Shown here in pieces: positions 47,099 to 58,926 of a DNA stretch of 64,000 nucleotides. The DNA is from Chaetoderma sp. LZ-2023a (Eukaryota > Mollusca > Caudofoveata > Chaetodermatida > Chaetodermatidae), in assembly GCA_034401795.1 (NCBI GenBank), contig CM067370.1:56751717-56815716 (forward strand), written 5' to 3'. The first letter of the stretch is position 1, and every line of letters starts with the position of its first letter. The notes beneath the pieces were generated by a model that saw nothing but the letters and a program-made list of their open reading frames with translations, was not told the origin of the DNA and searched no databases. The position numbers were made by a program, and so were the translations under genes.

Positions 47099-48820
47099 GG
47101 CCTGAAAGGCCAAGTGAGCTTACGCCATGGCGCCCGTCCATTGTCCGTCAACTTTTCCTTTAAACGACTTCTCAAGATCCACTGGCCCAATTTCAATTAT
47201 ATTTGGCAGGAAGCATCCTTAGGGTATAGGGATCCAAGTTTGTTCAAATGAAGCTGATCTGCCAATATGGCCGGTGGAAACCTCTTTAAAAATCTTCTGC
47301 GAAACCGCTTGGGGAATCAATTCAAAACTCATAAAACATCATCTAGGGCACGAGGTAAGCCAAGTTTGTTCAAGAGGACTTGATTGACCAAATGGTTCGG
47401 TGGCCATCTTTGATGACCTAGTTTTCCTGAAAATGACCTCCAGAACCGCTGAAGGGATCAGGCCAAAATTTTGGAGATATGATTAGGGACTAAGCGCCAT
47501 TTAAGTTTTTTCAAGGGAAGTTGATCCGTCAAAAAACATGGTCGCCATGGGCCAATCAAAATGTAGCGTGTTTGGTGGCCATATTGGATTTTTTTATTTG
47601 ATGGGTTTTGAGGCCGAAATTGGTTTTATAGGTGTCTTTGGGTATTCTCAAATTTGACATTTTCGAAACTGTCGGATAAACGGTTTGGTAGCCATCTTGG
47701 ATTATTTTTCTGCCAAAGGCTCCCATACTAAAGAATGGGAAATTTAAAGTCTTCTCGAGAACTACTAGGCCAATTTCAATTATATTTGGCCATGGTCACT
47801 GCGAAATTGGCTTTATATGTGTCTGGGTATTCTCAAATTTGACATTTTCGAAACTGGTGGATAAATGGTTTGGCGACCATCTTGGATTATTTTCCTGCCA
47901 AAGGCTCCCATACTAAAGCAATGGGAAATTTAAAGCCTTCTCGAGAACTACTAGGCCAATTTGAATTATATTTGGCAGGTGGCCATCTTGGATTTTGGCC
48001 GATTTTAGGAAACATCTTTAAAAATCTTCTCTGAAACCGCTTGGGGAATCGATGCAAAACTCATGAAACATCATCTAGGGCAAGAGGTAAGGCAAGTTTG
48101 TTCAAGAGGACTTGATTGGATAAATGGTTCGGCGGCCATCTTGGATGACCTAGTTTTCCCGAAAACGACCTCCAGAACTGCTAAAAGGGATCAGGCCCAC
48201 ATTTGGGAGATATGATTAAGGACTAAGAACCATTAAACTTTGGTCAAAGGGAGTTGATCCGTCAAAAAACATGGCCGCTGTTGGCCAATCAAAATGTAGC
48301 GTGTTTGGCGGCCATGTTGGATTTTTTTATTTGATGGATTTTGAGGCCGAAATTGGTTTTATATAGGTTTTCGGCAATTCTGAGCTCAAATTTGCCATTT
48401 TCGAAACTGGCGGATAAACGGTTTGGCGGCCATCTTATTTCCCCGCCAAAGACTCCCATGCTAATGCAATGCGAAATTTAAAATGTCTTCTCGAGAACTA
48501 CTAGGCCAATTTCAATTATATGTGGCAGGAAGCATCCTTAGGGCATAAGGATTCAAGTTTGTTCAAATGAACCCGATCGACCAATTTGGGCGGGAGCCAT
48601 CTTGGATTTCGACCGATTTTAGGAAATGTCTTTTAAAATCTTCTTTTCCGTAACCGCTGGGGGAATCAATTCAAAACTCATGAAACATCTAGGGCAAGAG
48701 GTAAGCCAAGTTTGTTCAAGAGGACTTGATTGACCAAATGGTTTGGTGGCCATCTTGGATGACCTAGTTTTTCTTGGATGACCTAGTTTTCCGAAAACGA
48801 CTTCTCCAGAACTGCTAAAC
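47099..48820 (+). mobile_element. Helentron-like unit a6, 3' end lost
   Basis: 5' TAGCTCACCTGGCCTGAAAG palindrome, then three to four rounds of the GGCAGGAAGCATCC / GGCCATCTTGGAT core with internal duplications. It stops at GACTTCTCCAGAACTGCTAA where inverted repeat R1 begins; no GGGCCTCTTG end. Confidence 0.72.
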
Positions 48821-48825
48821 TGTTA

Positions 48826-49905
48826 TGGTCATACACCGCCCTCAGATTTTAGCGCAGAAATGAATAATATAATAAATGGTGGACATAAATAGTCCAAAAA
48901 GGGAGTATGACTACTAGTTACTGGATTAACCTTTTCAATCGACAAGAGTGAATACAAAATTTGTTACGAATGTTTCAAAATTCTGTTGAATATTTTGAAA
49001 CTAATTTGACTGGAAGCTGGCTAAGGCATCACCAGCTTCAAACTGGATTTAAAATATTCAACATCTTACCTTTATAATGACTGTAAACGTGAAATTCTGA
49101 AATTTCAGGTTCAAATGTGATAATTGTTTTTAATTTTGGGCACACTTCCATGATAGTGCAAGTTTGTTTCAGGGCCCTGGTTCTCTATATCTTTGATCAG
49201 AGGATACTGGCCACACAGTAAATGGTGATAGAATGTTTGTAACAAGGGCAATAGTGAAATATTTGTTTTCTAAGGAATAATTAGTAAGTTCCAATCATCA
49301 ATGATTGTTAGTCAATGTGGTGTTACTTCCAAGTTTTCAGTTACTCAATGACTAATTTAACCGAGAAAGTTATAGATTGTGGTAAGAAAGCAACAGAACC
49401 AATAATATATAAATCCATTCGTTTACCTCTGGTCGCGAAATAACAATAAGGTTATAGATAAACAATCCGATAATCTCAATCATCGATGCGTGTCTTTGTT
49501 TACAATTTCCGAGAAAACTTACTCTTCAAATTACTAGCATATTTAGGCCGAGTTGAGATGTGAAAGCTGTCAAATATATCGGCATCCCACTTCCCGATTG
49601 CCAATATGGTTAATCTAGTCATCTGTCTACTTTTTAGTTTGTGGCGTACAAGAAATATGCATAGATTGACATATTTTACACACAACTATTTTGCAAAACA
49701 GCTGATCGTGTCGCCATCTTGCCGGAAAAATTAATATTCATCAATTCCTGACCAATCAGACGTGTCAATCTTATAGCGCGTGATACGGTGTTGCCATAAC
49801 GGGTAATGAGCTTGGTACTCGTATATTAGATACGGGTACTATTCTATAAATTCATCTCGTTCTCTCACAATCTTTCACGATCTTTCACGATAAACGATTC
49901 CTATT
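48826..49905 (-). repeat. Dispersed repeat R1, copy c (inverted)
   Basis: Reads in reverse complement as R1. It starts with CTGTTATGGTCATACACCGC, contains GAGAAAGTTATAGATTGTGG and CGTTTACCTCTGGTCGCGAA, and ends CGATAAACGATTCCTATTGG. An F2 foldback is at 48984-49069. It is uninterrupted at the Tc1 site (TAATATATAAATCCATTCGT). Confidence 0.8.
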
Positions 49906-50579
49906 GGAGACGCCGCTATGAAAAAATGTCTGATGCTATAGAATCTTAGTGTAAAACATTCGCGTTCGCTTCTTAAATTGCTGATTGCAACCAGCAATGC
50001 TACATAGCATAAAATTTGCCATTTATTCGTTGTCAACGCTGAGAAACCCTGGTATGTGTTCGGTTATGTACAAAGGAATTATTCAACATTGAATGAGGCC
50101 TCCCCCCAAAATCATGACTGGAATTTCTCGAAATTTTACGGTACCACGACATAATATAATTGCCATTTTCACATCTTATCGGATGAAAACTTTAACGAAA
50201 CTTTGGTATTTGTTAGTTTTAATACCATTGTGATTAAATTTATCAATGGCATTTGTAAAATTTAAAAAAAATTCGATAAACTTAGACCGATGTATTTATC
50301 CTACAAGGTGTGGCCATTTTGAGAGGCACATTGACTAACTAAAATATATTTTATTCATACAAATTTTATATGTACTTAAAGGAATTTTATTGCCTTTTCT
50401 AATGATATATAGTTTTATATATAGTGAGCTGTTACTTTGCCAAAAATAGTTAATATAATTGGCATAGTAGCACTACGCCGCTATCACGCCACTACCGCTT
50501 TTAGGCTAGGGTTCTAAGCAAGTTTCTAGTTTTTGGCTGTAGGGTTTGTAACACTTTTTTGTAAATTCTTGGTAGGGCC
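49906..50579. other. Unassigned AT-rich block
   Basis: No repeat family shared elsewhere in the window and no exon-like segment that I trust. Confidence 0.4.
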
Positions 50580-51175
50580 CAGAGGGTTAAATCAATGGGA
50601 AATTTAAAATGTCTTCTCGAGAACCACTGGACCGATTTCAAGTATATTTGGCAGGAAGCATTCTTAGGGCATAGAGGTTCATGTTTGTTCAACTTGTTCA
50701 ATTTATCGGCCAATTTGGTTGGTGGCCATCTTGGATTTTGGTCGATTTTTATAAATGTCTAAAAATCTCCGAAACTGCTTGTGGATCAATTCAAAACGTG
50801 CATGAAATATCATCTAGGGCAAGAGCTGCACCAAGTTTGTTTAAGGGAACTTGATTGGCCAAATGACTTGGTGGCCATCTTGGATAACCTAGTTTTTGCC
50901 AAAGCAACTGCAGAACCACTGAGCAGATTGGGCTGAAATTTGGGAGATATGATTAGGCATTGAGTGCCATTAAATTTTGTTCACGGGAAGGAGCTACGTC
51001 AGAAACATGGCAGTCGACCAATCAAAATGTAGCATGCTTGGCGGCCATATTGGACTTGCAAAAATGTCCACAAACTCATTTAAAAGTCTCCTCCTAAACC
51101 ACCCACCAACAATTTTGACAAAAATGCATAGTGTTCCAGGTGAGCGACACAGGCCCCTTGGCCTCTGGGCCTCTG
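50580..51175 (+). mobile_element. Helentron-like unit a7, 5' truncated
   Basis: Enters within the core (ATGGGAAATTTAAAATGTCT, TTCTCGAGAACC) and keeps the 3' end GTTCCAGGTGAGCGACACAG, then GCCCCTTGGCCTCTGGGCC. The terminal hairpin is altered by a small duplication. Confidence 0.7.
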
Positions 51176-52416
51176 GTTTCAATAATAACTTTTTGCTTTT
51201 GGCACAACTTAGAGGTTCATACTCTACCCAAACTTGAACACAGGCTTCCTTGCAATGAGAAGGGACGACACAATGATGTTGTGGTCCAAAAGTCAAAGGG
51301 CATGATCTCTGACACATCTGATAAGCGTATTGATCGGGCTTCTATATTTATTAGCTCACCTGGCCTGAAAGGCCAAGTGGGCTTATGCATGTCAACTTTT
51401 CCTTTAAACGACTTCTTCTCAAGAACCACTCCGGAAGCGTCCTTAGGGTGTAGCGATTCAAGTTTGTCAAACAAAGCCGATTGGTCAATTTGGTCGGTGG
51501 CCATCTTGGATTTTGGCCGATTTTTTAGAAATGTCTTTAAAAATCTTCTCTGAAACCGCTTGGTGGATTGAAGCAAACCCCATGACATATGATCTAGGAC
51601 AAGAGCTGAACCAAGTCTGTTCAAGGGAACTTAATTGGTCAAATGGTTCGGCGGCCATTTTGGTTGACCTAGTTTTAGCGAAAACGACTTATCCAGAACC
51701 GCTGAAAGGATCGGGCCGAAATTTGGCAGATATGATTAGGGACTAAGGGTCATTAAATTTGTTCAAGGGAAGTTGATGCATAAAAAAACATGGCCGCAGT
51801 GGGCCAATCAAAATATGGCGTGTTTGGCGGCCATATTGGATTTTTTTATTATTTGGATTTTGAAGCTGAAATTGGTTTTATATTTTTTGGGGGGTATTCT
51901 GATCTTAAATTTCCAATTTTCGAAATTGTCAGATAAACGGTTTGGTGGCCATCTTGGATCATTTTCCCGCCAAAAGCTCCCATACTAAAGGAATTAGAAA
52001 TTTAAAATGTCTTCTCGAGAACTACTGGGCCGATTTCAATTATATTTGGCAGGAAGCATCCTTAAGGTGGAGAGATTCAAGTTTGTTCAAACGAAGCTGA
52101 TCGGCCGCTTTGACCGGCATCCATCTTGGATTTTGGCCGATTTTTAGAAACATCTTTACAAATCTCCGAAACCGCTTGGTGGATTGAAACAAACCACTAT
52201 GAAATATGATCTGAGCCAAAAGCTGAACCAAGTTTGTTCAAGGGAGCTTGATTGGTCTCATTGTTCGGCGGCCATATTGGTTGATCTAGTTTAAGCGAAA
52301 ACAACCTCTTCTCCAGAACTGCGGAAGGGATCGGGTGGAAATTTGGCAGATATGGTTAGGGACTAAGGGCCATTAAAGTTTGTTCAAGGGAATTTGATCC
52401 GTCAAAAAACATGGCC

Positions 52417-53284
52417 TAGGCTTGCACAATTTCGATTATTCGGTTATTCGTGATTTTTTTTTTTAATCTGATCGTGGACAATAACAAAACCAAATAATCG
52501 AATAATCGAAGATTTGCAATCTCCAACATAGCATCTATATTACTTATTTTGTGACTTGTTTTGATAAAAGAAAACATTAAAATGTTTAAATCCGCCATTG
52601 GTTCTTTTTCAAACAAAATTTTGGGGGCATTCAACCCAGTTCTTTTTCGCCCCGGGACAAGAATAATTTGGATATCAATGTGTTTCAAACTAAACACTCA
52701 CTAGTCATAAAATATCGCACAATGCAGATTTGTGATAATTATTTTCATTAATAGCATCTATGGTTGACCAAAGTGTGGGCAAGCCAGTTAGAGAAATATG
52801 TAGCCTTAGAAAACCACTGCGCCACACTTGCAGAAACCACTGCGCCACACTTGCAGAAACCACTGCGCCACAGTAAAATCACTGCGCCACAGTTTTAGAA
52901 ACCACTGTGCCACACCTAGCTGAATTTTCATTTTTCTTGGGCCCTTTTGGTCTTGCCAGATTGTATTGATATTGTGTTCAGAAATTTCACTCTAATGTTT
53001 ATAATAGCATATTAATTGTGATTTCTGAACACCTATTACTATCTGGCAATTAGACTGGCCATTTTAGTGATCTGATCAGCGATACCAATTTTCGTTTTTT
53101 CAAGCATTGTGTTAGTAATTCCCATTTGGAGTAAAGTTTGTAGCTTTTTTCAGACATTTGCAATACTAGCGGTTTTGATAGTTTAATGCTTCCACAACCC
53201 ACCATCACCAGAACAGCTGCGATTAATCGAATAATTTAGCTAAAATGATCGCGATTAAAAATACTGCGTAATCGTGCAAGTCTA
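52417..53284. mobile_element. hAT-type element E (868 bp, 8-bp TSD)
   Basis: The ends TAGGCTTGCACAATTTCGAT and, inverted, TAGACTTGCACGATTACGCA are flanked by ACATGGCC at 52409-52416 and 53285-53292. Other a-family units read AAAACATGGCCGC at this point, confirming the target. Subterminal AATCGAATAATCGA motifs and a minisatellite (52811-52917) lie inside. No transposase. Confidence 0.93.
52811..52917. repeat. About 23-bp minisatellite within hAT element E
   Basis: Around five units of AAACCACTGCGCCACACTTG(CAG), the last ones diverged (AATCACTGCGCCACAG, AAACCACTGTGCCACACC). Confidence 0.9.
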
Positions 53285-53466
53285 ACATGGCCTCTGTGGG
53301 ACAATCAAAATATAGTATTTGGTGGCCATATTGGATTTTTTATTTGGTGAATTTTGAGGCTGAAATTGGTTTTATATATTTTTTGGGTCTTCTGATCTCA
53401 AATTTGCAATTTTCGAAACTGTCGGGTGTAGAGATTCAAGTTTGTTCAAACGAAGCCGATCAGCCA

Positions 53467-54235
53467 TCTTTTTTGTTATTACACCACAAACATCCATTAC
53501 CGTTCAATCACTACTTGCTAAATCAAACCATCTGCATTTAGCACCAGAAAAAGATTTTTATGCTTGCTTTCATGCCCCCATATGCCTATACAAATTCATC
53601 GCACCCTCAATCAGGCTTCTGGTAGAGTACACTCTCACCATACAGCGTGCATTAGACTGGCAGCAGTCTATACTCACTCCTCTAAGACCTAGGTCAAAGT
53701 GCATGCGCAGAGGAGACGAAGAGTAACATAGAATCACTTTCAAATTTTTCTGCTAGCAGAAAGGTTTGTTTTGTGCCGGTCTAAGCTTTTTTGTGCTTGT
53801 TATCTGTGTCACAGATATTTATTTAAGAGGATTACTTCTTAATATCATGCATGCAATGAAGTCCCTATTATCTAAGTTATGTGGTAGAGTAACTTTATTG
53901 TTTTATATGATTTTGTACTATTGTATCTTTGTTACCGGTTTTCGTGGTAGTCAACGATGCCTATCCATTTATTCACTCATTAAAACTCGCTAATTAGGAT
54001 TGATAAAAATATCAATCCTAGGTTCTCTTTATTTTTATCTGAAGAATTCAATTTATTTTTGTAATTTTTACTTAAACAAAACGATGATTTTGAATCTTCT
54101 TTTTCCCCGCCTTTTCTAGCATGTGCTTTCTCTGCCTTTGTTAGGCATTTGTTAGAAATGGCTAGCGATTTCAGAAGCTGTATGCCTCATCTTTTCCTAT
54201 TTTTTCGCTTATAGGATTCACTAAAATCAGCAGAA
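53467..54235 (+). other. Probable 5' flank of DIRS-like element
   Basis: Not part of the preceding Helentron-like unit. Contains a perfect 11-bp hairpin at 53995-54020 (TAGGATTGATA, AAAA loop). Assigning it to the DIRS-like element is inference from position. Confidence 0.35.
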
Positions 54236-54758
54236 ATGGTGAAATGTTTGGTGTCTAAGTGTGATCGCCATCACCCCTCTGAATTCGCAGGGCACGTGTG
54301 CCTTATATGTACATCATGTACACCTCATTATGTGCAGTATTTGCAAGGCTGGTCGCCAGCTTTACAAAAGATTTATTTCAAGGATTATGTTATGAAAGCG
54401 CTGGTGGCCCCTGATCTCTCCCCTTCTATTGCTGCAAAGGGCAAATCGGTATCTAGCCCTTCTAAATTAGCTCCAGCAGCAGTGGAGGGTGCCTCCATCT
54501 AAAAGTCAGAATAGTGATGCGGTTATGGCTTTTTTCACTTGTTTTGAGTCGTTTGCCACTTTTTTAGCGCAATCTTTGGATGAGCATATTTCTTTGGCCA
54601 TTCGGGTAGCGAAAGCGGACAGTGATTTAGCAGGAGCTGGTCAGAATCTTAACGGCCAAGTCCGTAAGTGGGGAAAACCAGTGTCCCTCACTACGCGACA
54701 GGTGGCGAGTTCACCTAAGGCCAGGAAGAAGGACAACAAGAAGAGAATCGTGGGCTAG
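54236..54758 (+). pseudogene. DIRS-like gag (ORF1) fragment, frameshifted
   Basis: The first frame (54236-54502) starts with a Cys/His cluster, CLVSKCDRHHPSEFAGHVCL then ICTSC. This resembles the C-x-C...D-x-H-x-x-C-x-x-C head of animal DIRS-type ORF1 proteins. A second frame (54489-54758) continues with FESFATFLAQSLDEHISLAI and a basic tail, so a frameshift lies near 54490. In intact elements ORF1 is the structural protein preceding reverse transcriptase. The assignment rests on this motif and on the tyrosine-recombinase half at 62210-64000. Confidence 0.55.
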
Positions 54759-56640
54759 TGCAGGTCACCAAATTCTCAAACCCACCTAAATCTTGGGCCA
54801 GGCAAGACCCACAAGTGGTGGTACCGGACGTGTCCGGTTAACCTATTGCCACCGTAAAAGTCACTGTCGTTCCAGTTATGCGCAATGTTCATAGGTCGCC
54901 CGGTTTGATTCCTGCTAGTTGTGAGAATAGTTTTAATGTTTCTGCATGATCCTAGTCGACTTCCGGTGTTAGCTTCCGGTTCCTGTTCTTCCGCTTCCCG
55001 CTTGACTTCCAGTTTTATGTATCACTCAGATCTGCATGATCCTGGTCAATTTCCAGTTTTCAGCTTCCGGTCTTCGCGCTTCCATTTCCCGTGTGACTTC
55101 CAGTTTGACTGATCTCCAAGGTCTTCAGGATCCTGGTCTTCCGTCTTCCGCTTCATGTATTTCCGGTCTTTTCTTGACTTCCGGTTCACGTATGTACGGT
55201 TCCGTTTTTCGTTCATCCGGGGATAGGCTCGCTTACAGTCCCAGGGACATCAATTTCCGTGTTCGTTTTCTTAGGACCTAGTCTCATCTGGCCTAAGAGT
55301 TAGTCTTATTTCCGCAGTTGCTTTAAAGAATCAGAATATTTAATGACTGAAAATCTTCATTCGGAGACATTGACAGTCTTGAATTTATACGGTCATTCAG
55401 CATTTATTCTTTAGCAGTAACAGTATTTCAATATAATTAAAGACTTCTGACTGGTTCCCGTATGAGATCTTTGGTTTAGCTTATTTCATATGCACCTATT
55501 ATAAGCTTAAATAGACCACTCAGCTGATAAGGCAGTTGTATTCTTCTGTCAAGCATGTAATTTCAGTTAGTTTTAACGTTCCCATGCTTCGTTATTAAAT
55601 TTTTTCTTTTGGGTTTAGTTTATTTATTGATTTATTTATTTCTCTTTCTGACTAAGTTTCTACGCATCATATCTAGATACGTCATTTTTTCTTTCATCCG
55701 CCTTTAGATGGCCAGGTGTCTTCGGGCCATTCAGCCTTTTCTCTTGCTCCTCTCCTTTCTCCTCTTATGGTGGCAGGGTGACATATTTATTTTAACCTAA
55801 GAGAGTTAATTCGTTGCCATTTTTCTCTCTAAATCTCAGCTTTTATTTCTTATTCTTTTCTTTTTATGGGTTATTTCTCCTTTCATAGTTTTTTAAAAGT
55901 TTTTGTGGACATTATTCTTGGATCCATTCTCTTCTCGGAGTTCCCTCTCTTGATTCTATTCCTTTTCAGTGACTGTCAGTTTTCTTCTCTGTCGTCATGG
56001 TTACAGCGAGTCATTTCACCCTGGTTTCATGTCATCTTGTCATTTCAGCGTTTTTCTTCCCTTTTCGCTATTATTTTTCAGATTTTGACCTGCCTTTAGT
56101 TTTATCCTTTTACCTAAAAGCTTGTTTTGTCCTTACATCTCGGCGTAATTTTTATCGGCTAGTAAATTTACATTTTTTGTTCTTTTCTACTTCCGGTAGC
56201 TGTAGAGCGTCGTCTTATCTGTCAGTTTGATTCTTCCTTTTTCCCCTTTAATTCCTTTCATGATATCTTTCTATCTTTTTCTGGTTTTCTGAGGTTTTTC
56301 TCCTAGATCAGAGTTTATTGTGCTGATCCTTGAAGTTGTCTTTATGGCCATGTTTATTTCATAGCTTTATTTTTTCTATAGTCTCTTCTGTATTATTCAG
56401 TTCCTTGTCATTCTCAGTGTATGGTTTTCAGTTGTTTTTTCTGTACCTTGGATTCTGTCTTGTGGGATGGGGGGGGAGGAATGTGTGAGATCAGGTTTTC
56501 TGTCGTGTAAGTTTAATATCTTCATAATAGCCTTAAATCTCTTATTTTTTCTTGTCTGATTAGTAGGTTCCTTGAATTATTTTTATATTTTCCTTCCTCT
56601 TTTCGGTTGTTCTCATAGAGGTTCTTTACTAGGTCTTACT
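54759..56640 (+). other. Degenerate, pyrimidine-rich DIRS-like interior
   Basis: Repeated TTCCGGTTC / CTTCCGGT segments occur at 54960-55260, followed by T/C-rich sequence to 56500 with a (G)10 run near 56468. No conserved domain is readable. It may be decayed ORF1 to RT sequence. Confidence 0.35.
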
Positions 56641-56662
56641 AGATGCTGAGTGGTCGCAGACT

Positions 56663-56940
56663 CTAGTCCTCTATAACCACATCTTCTTCATCTGGCCCCT
56701 GATTAACTGTGTGACTTCCAGTAATCAGGGGAATTTTATAATTAAATAATACATCCTGGTTTCTCCAGGCCTTATCCAATTTTTTTTTTAAAGGTATTTA
56801 AACTGGGTGCATTATCTACATGGATTGGCAGATTATTCCAAATATTTACTATTCTAGATGGAAATGCTTTAAGTCTTATATTCTTTTTAGATCTTTGTTT
56901 GCTTAATTTACATGTTAATAGGCTGATCGGTTGATAGCTC
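56663..56940 (-). pseudogene. CR1/L2-like LINE, C-terminal fragment
   Basis: The minus strand reads, without interruption, SKKNIRLKAFPSRIVNIWNN, LPIHVDNAPSLNTFKKKLDK and AWRNQDVLFNYKIP, ending at a TAG (CTA at 56663-56665). The F-S-x-R-I/V-V-N-x-W-N-x-L-P...AP-S-L-N-x-F-K-x-x-L-D-K-x-W signature is the conserved extreme C-terminus of CR1/L2-clade reverse transcriptases. The rest of the protein is absent (typical 5' truncation), and the Tc1 copy starts 34 bp away. Confidence 0.82.
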
Positions 56941-56973
56941 TAATTCAGGTGCTACTTCAGTATCATATATATA

Positions 56974-58630
56974 CACCTGTGCAAAAGTTAAGCACCACCC
57001 TATTTTTACGCACATGCGAGGGTATATTCATGTGCTATGAAGAAAGCAATAGCATAAACATTTATGTACCCATCCATCTTAGTGCAAGAGGTAATAATGC
57101 AACTAGAGGAATGCTGATTATGATGGTGGGGAAACACTGTATGTTTTTGTTTGAACTTGAAAACGAGGCCTGAATATGGTTACGTTGACACAACTGACAA
57201 CTATTGCCCTACAGTTGACACACGTGGCTAGATTGTCAGTAATGGTGTCTGAAAACGAAGTTTAACATCTGTGCACGAGTTTGAGACTGTCATTATTAAT
57301 ACCGGGTATATCCACCTTGTGCCTGGATGACGGCCTGGACACGACGTCTCATGCTGGTCACCAACCGACTGATACGCCATTGTGGTATTCGTTGCCATTC
57401 AAAATGGAGTGCGTCTGTTAATTCCTGTAGGTTCTGCACAGGAGGATCCCTCCTTCTCACCATGTTTCCCAGAATGTCCCAGATATGCTCAATAGGGTTC
57501 ATGTCAGGGCTCCTTGCTGGCCATGGTAGGGTTTCGATGGCATTCTGGCGGAGGTATTCATGCACAGCTCTAGCACGATGTGGTCGGGCGTTGTCATCCA
57601 TGAATATAAGGTGGGTTCCAGGTGCATGATTTACAAAATGAGGGACCACAACTCTATCCAGTATGGAATCTTGATATCTTTGTCCATTTAGTGTTCCAGG
57701 TACAGTCAACAGATCCAGCTTACAATCAAATGAGATGCACCCCCATATCATAACGGAACCTCCTCCAAATGGAACTTCTTCCATGATGTTACGTTGGTCG
57801 TACGCCGTGCGTCTGGACCTCCATACACGAGTTCGACCATCTGTGGCATGAAGCAGGAACCGACTTTCATCGGACCAGTGTACCCGTCTCCAGGATCTCA
57901 TGTTCCAGTGTCTTCTTTCATTGCACCACCTCAGACGCTCCTCTTTGTGGTGTGCAGTGAGGAGAGGACGTCTGACAGGTCTCCTAGCTTTCATGCCAGC
58001 AGCATACAGTCTCCTTTTGACGGTAGACATTGACACTCTATTGCGCGTTTCCCATTGCTGGCTGAGCACTCTGCTGTTGGTGAATGGCGATCTCCTAACA
58101 AGGCGTACTAGGGCTCGATCATCACGGGCAGTAGTCTTCTTCGGTCTTCCAGATCTAGGCCTGTCCTTCACCTTGTTAGTTTGCCCATGTTTTGCAATCA
58201 AACGACTGATTACAGTATGGTTAATGTTCAGCTGTCTGCCAATCTCTCTGCATGACATACCAGTGGTATGCATGCCTTTGATTTGCCATTTCACACGATC
58301 ACTTAACCTTCGTCTTGCCATAGCGGTTCACAATCAAGAGCTAATTCTCTCTGTACAAATAAACCATGGTCATGAACACAAAATTCCTAATCTTGTCGCC
58401 TAAATCTGTATGTAATGTTCTACACCTCAAACTGGACTTTTACATAACTGAACACGTGTGCTGTTTCCCGCCACGCACGGACATCAAGCGGCGTGAAGTC
58501 ATGCATGCATGTGCATTTCGTACTTGGAATTATGTCAGCTAACGCAGGGACAAAAAGTATGGCAGCCTAGTTGTACCATCATGTTTCTACGTTCTATTGT
58601 TTTTGCTGGTGCTTAACTTTTGCACAGGTG
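56974..58630 (-). mobile_element. Tc1-family transposon, copy 2 (1657 bp)
   Basis: Both ends carry CACCTGTGCAAAAGTTAAGC plus ACCA and are flanked by TA within short TATATATA tracts. It is five bases longer than copy 1 because its terminal repeat is complete at both sides. The transposase is intact on the minus strand. Confidence 0.96.
57296..58321 (-). CDS. Tc1-like DD34E transposase, intact (341 aa), copy 2
   Basis: Same protein as at 22974-23999 apart from four residues (K15, K50, L238 and one Leu to Phe near residue 308, in the ALHFEW segment). The catalytic residues D151, D243 and E278 and the helix-turn-helix region are unchanged, and there is no stop or frameshift. With complete inverted repeats on both sides, this is the better candidate for a functional autonomous element. 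P238L sits just upstream of the second catalytic aspartate ([12 protein letters not shown]); its effect is unknown. Confidence 0.96.
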   Translation of the reverse strand: MARRRLSDRVKWQIKGMHTTGMSCREIGRQLNINHTVISRLIAKHGQTNKVKDRPRSGRPKKTTARDDRALVRLVRRSPFTNSRVLSQQWETRNRVSMSTVKRRLYAAGMKARRPVRRPLLTAHHKEERLRWCNERRHWNMRSWRRVHWSDESRFLLHATDGRTRVWRSRRTAYDQRNIMEEVPFGGGSVMIWGCISFDCKLDLLTVPGTLNGQRYQDSILDRVVVPHFVNHAPGTHLIFMDDNARPHRARAVHEYLRQNAIETLPWPARSPDMNPIEHIWDILGNMVRRRDPPVQNLQELTDALHFEWQRIPQWRISRLVTSMRRRVQAVIQAQGGYTRY

Positions 58631-58926
58631 TATATATATATTATTATGTAGTTTATATACTTCAATCATATCTCCCCTATGTCTCCGGTATGATAATCTT
58701 GGCAACTTTCACTCTATGTCTTCTTTCCTTTCCTTTTAGTTCTCCCCTTCAAGGCTTTGGGGGGGGGTTGCTGTTGCTGATATTACATTTCTTTTGATTA
58801 CTCACATTTTGGGTGTTGATTTACATTCTGTATCATGCAAGGCTGTATCTGAATACAATATTTTGGCGCAAATATAATTTAGTCTTTGATCTTTATTACT
58901 TTAGTGTTATTGGGGCAATCCCCTTT
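58631..58926 (+). other. Short unassigned block between Tc1 copy 2 and unit a9
   Basis: T/C-rich with a (G)9 run near 58761. No feature recognised. Confidence 0.35.

Larger units (their letters stand above)
51351..53466 (+). mobile_element. Helentron-like unit a8 (split by hAT element E)
   Basis: Starts TTAGCTCACCTGGCCTGAAA, carries two core rounds to 52416, is interrupted by the hAT element, resumes ACATGGCCTCTGTGGGACAA at 53285, and breaks off near 53466 where DIRS-like sequence begins. The 3' terminus is missing. Confidence 0.75.

Noticed and set aside
50977-51624. Longer open frames in units a7 and a8 (up to 140 codons) on both strands
   Set aside because: Both strands are open across the same repeat blocks, and related units carry stops in the same frames.
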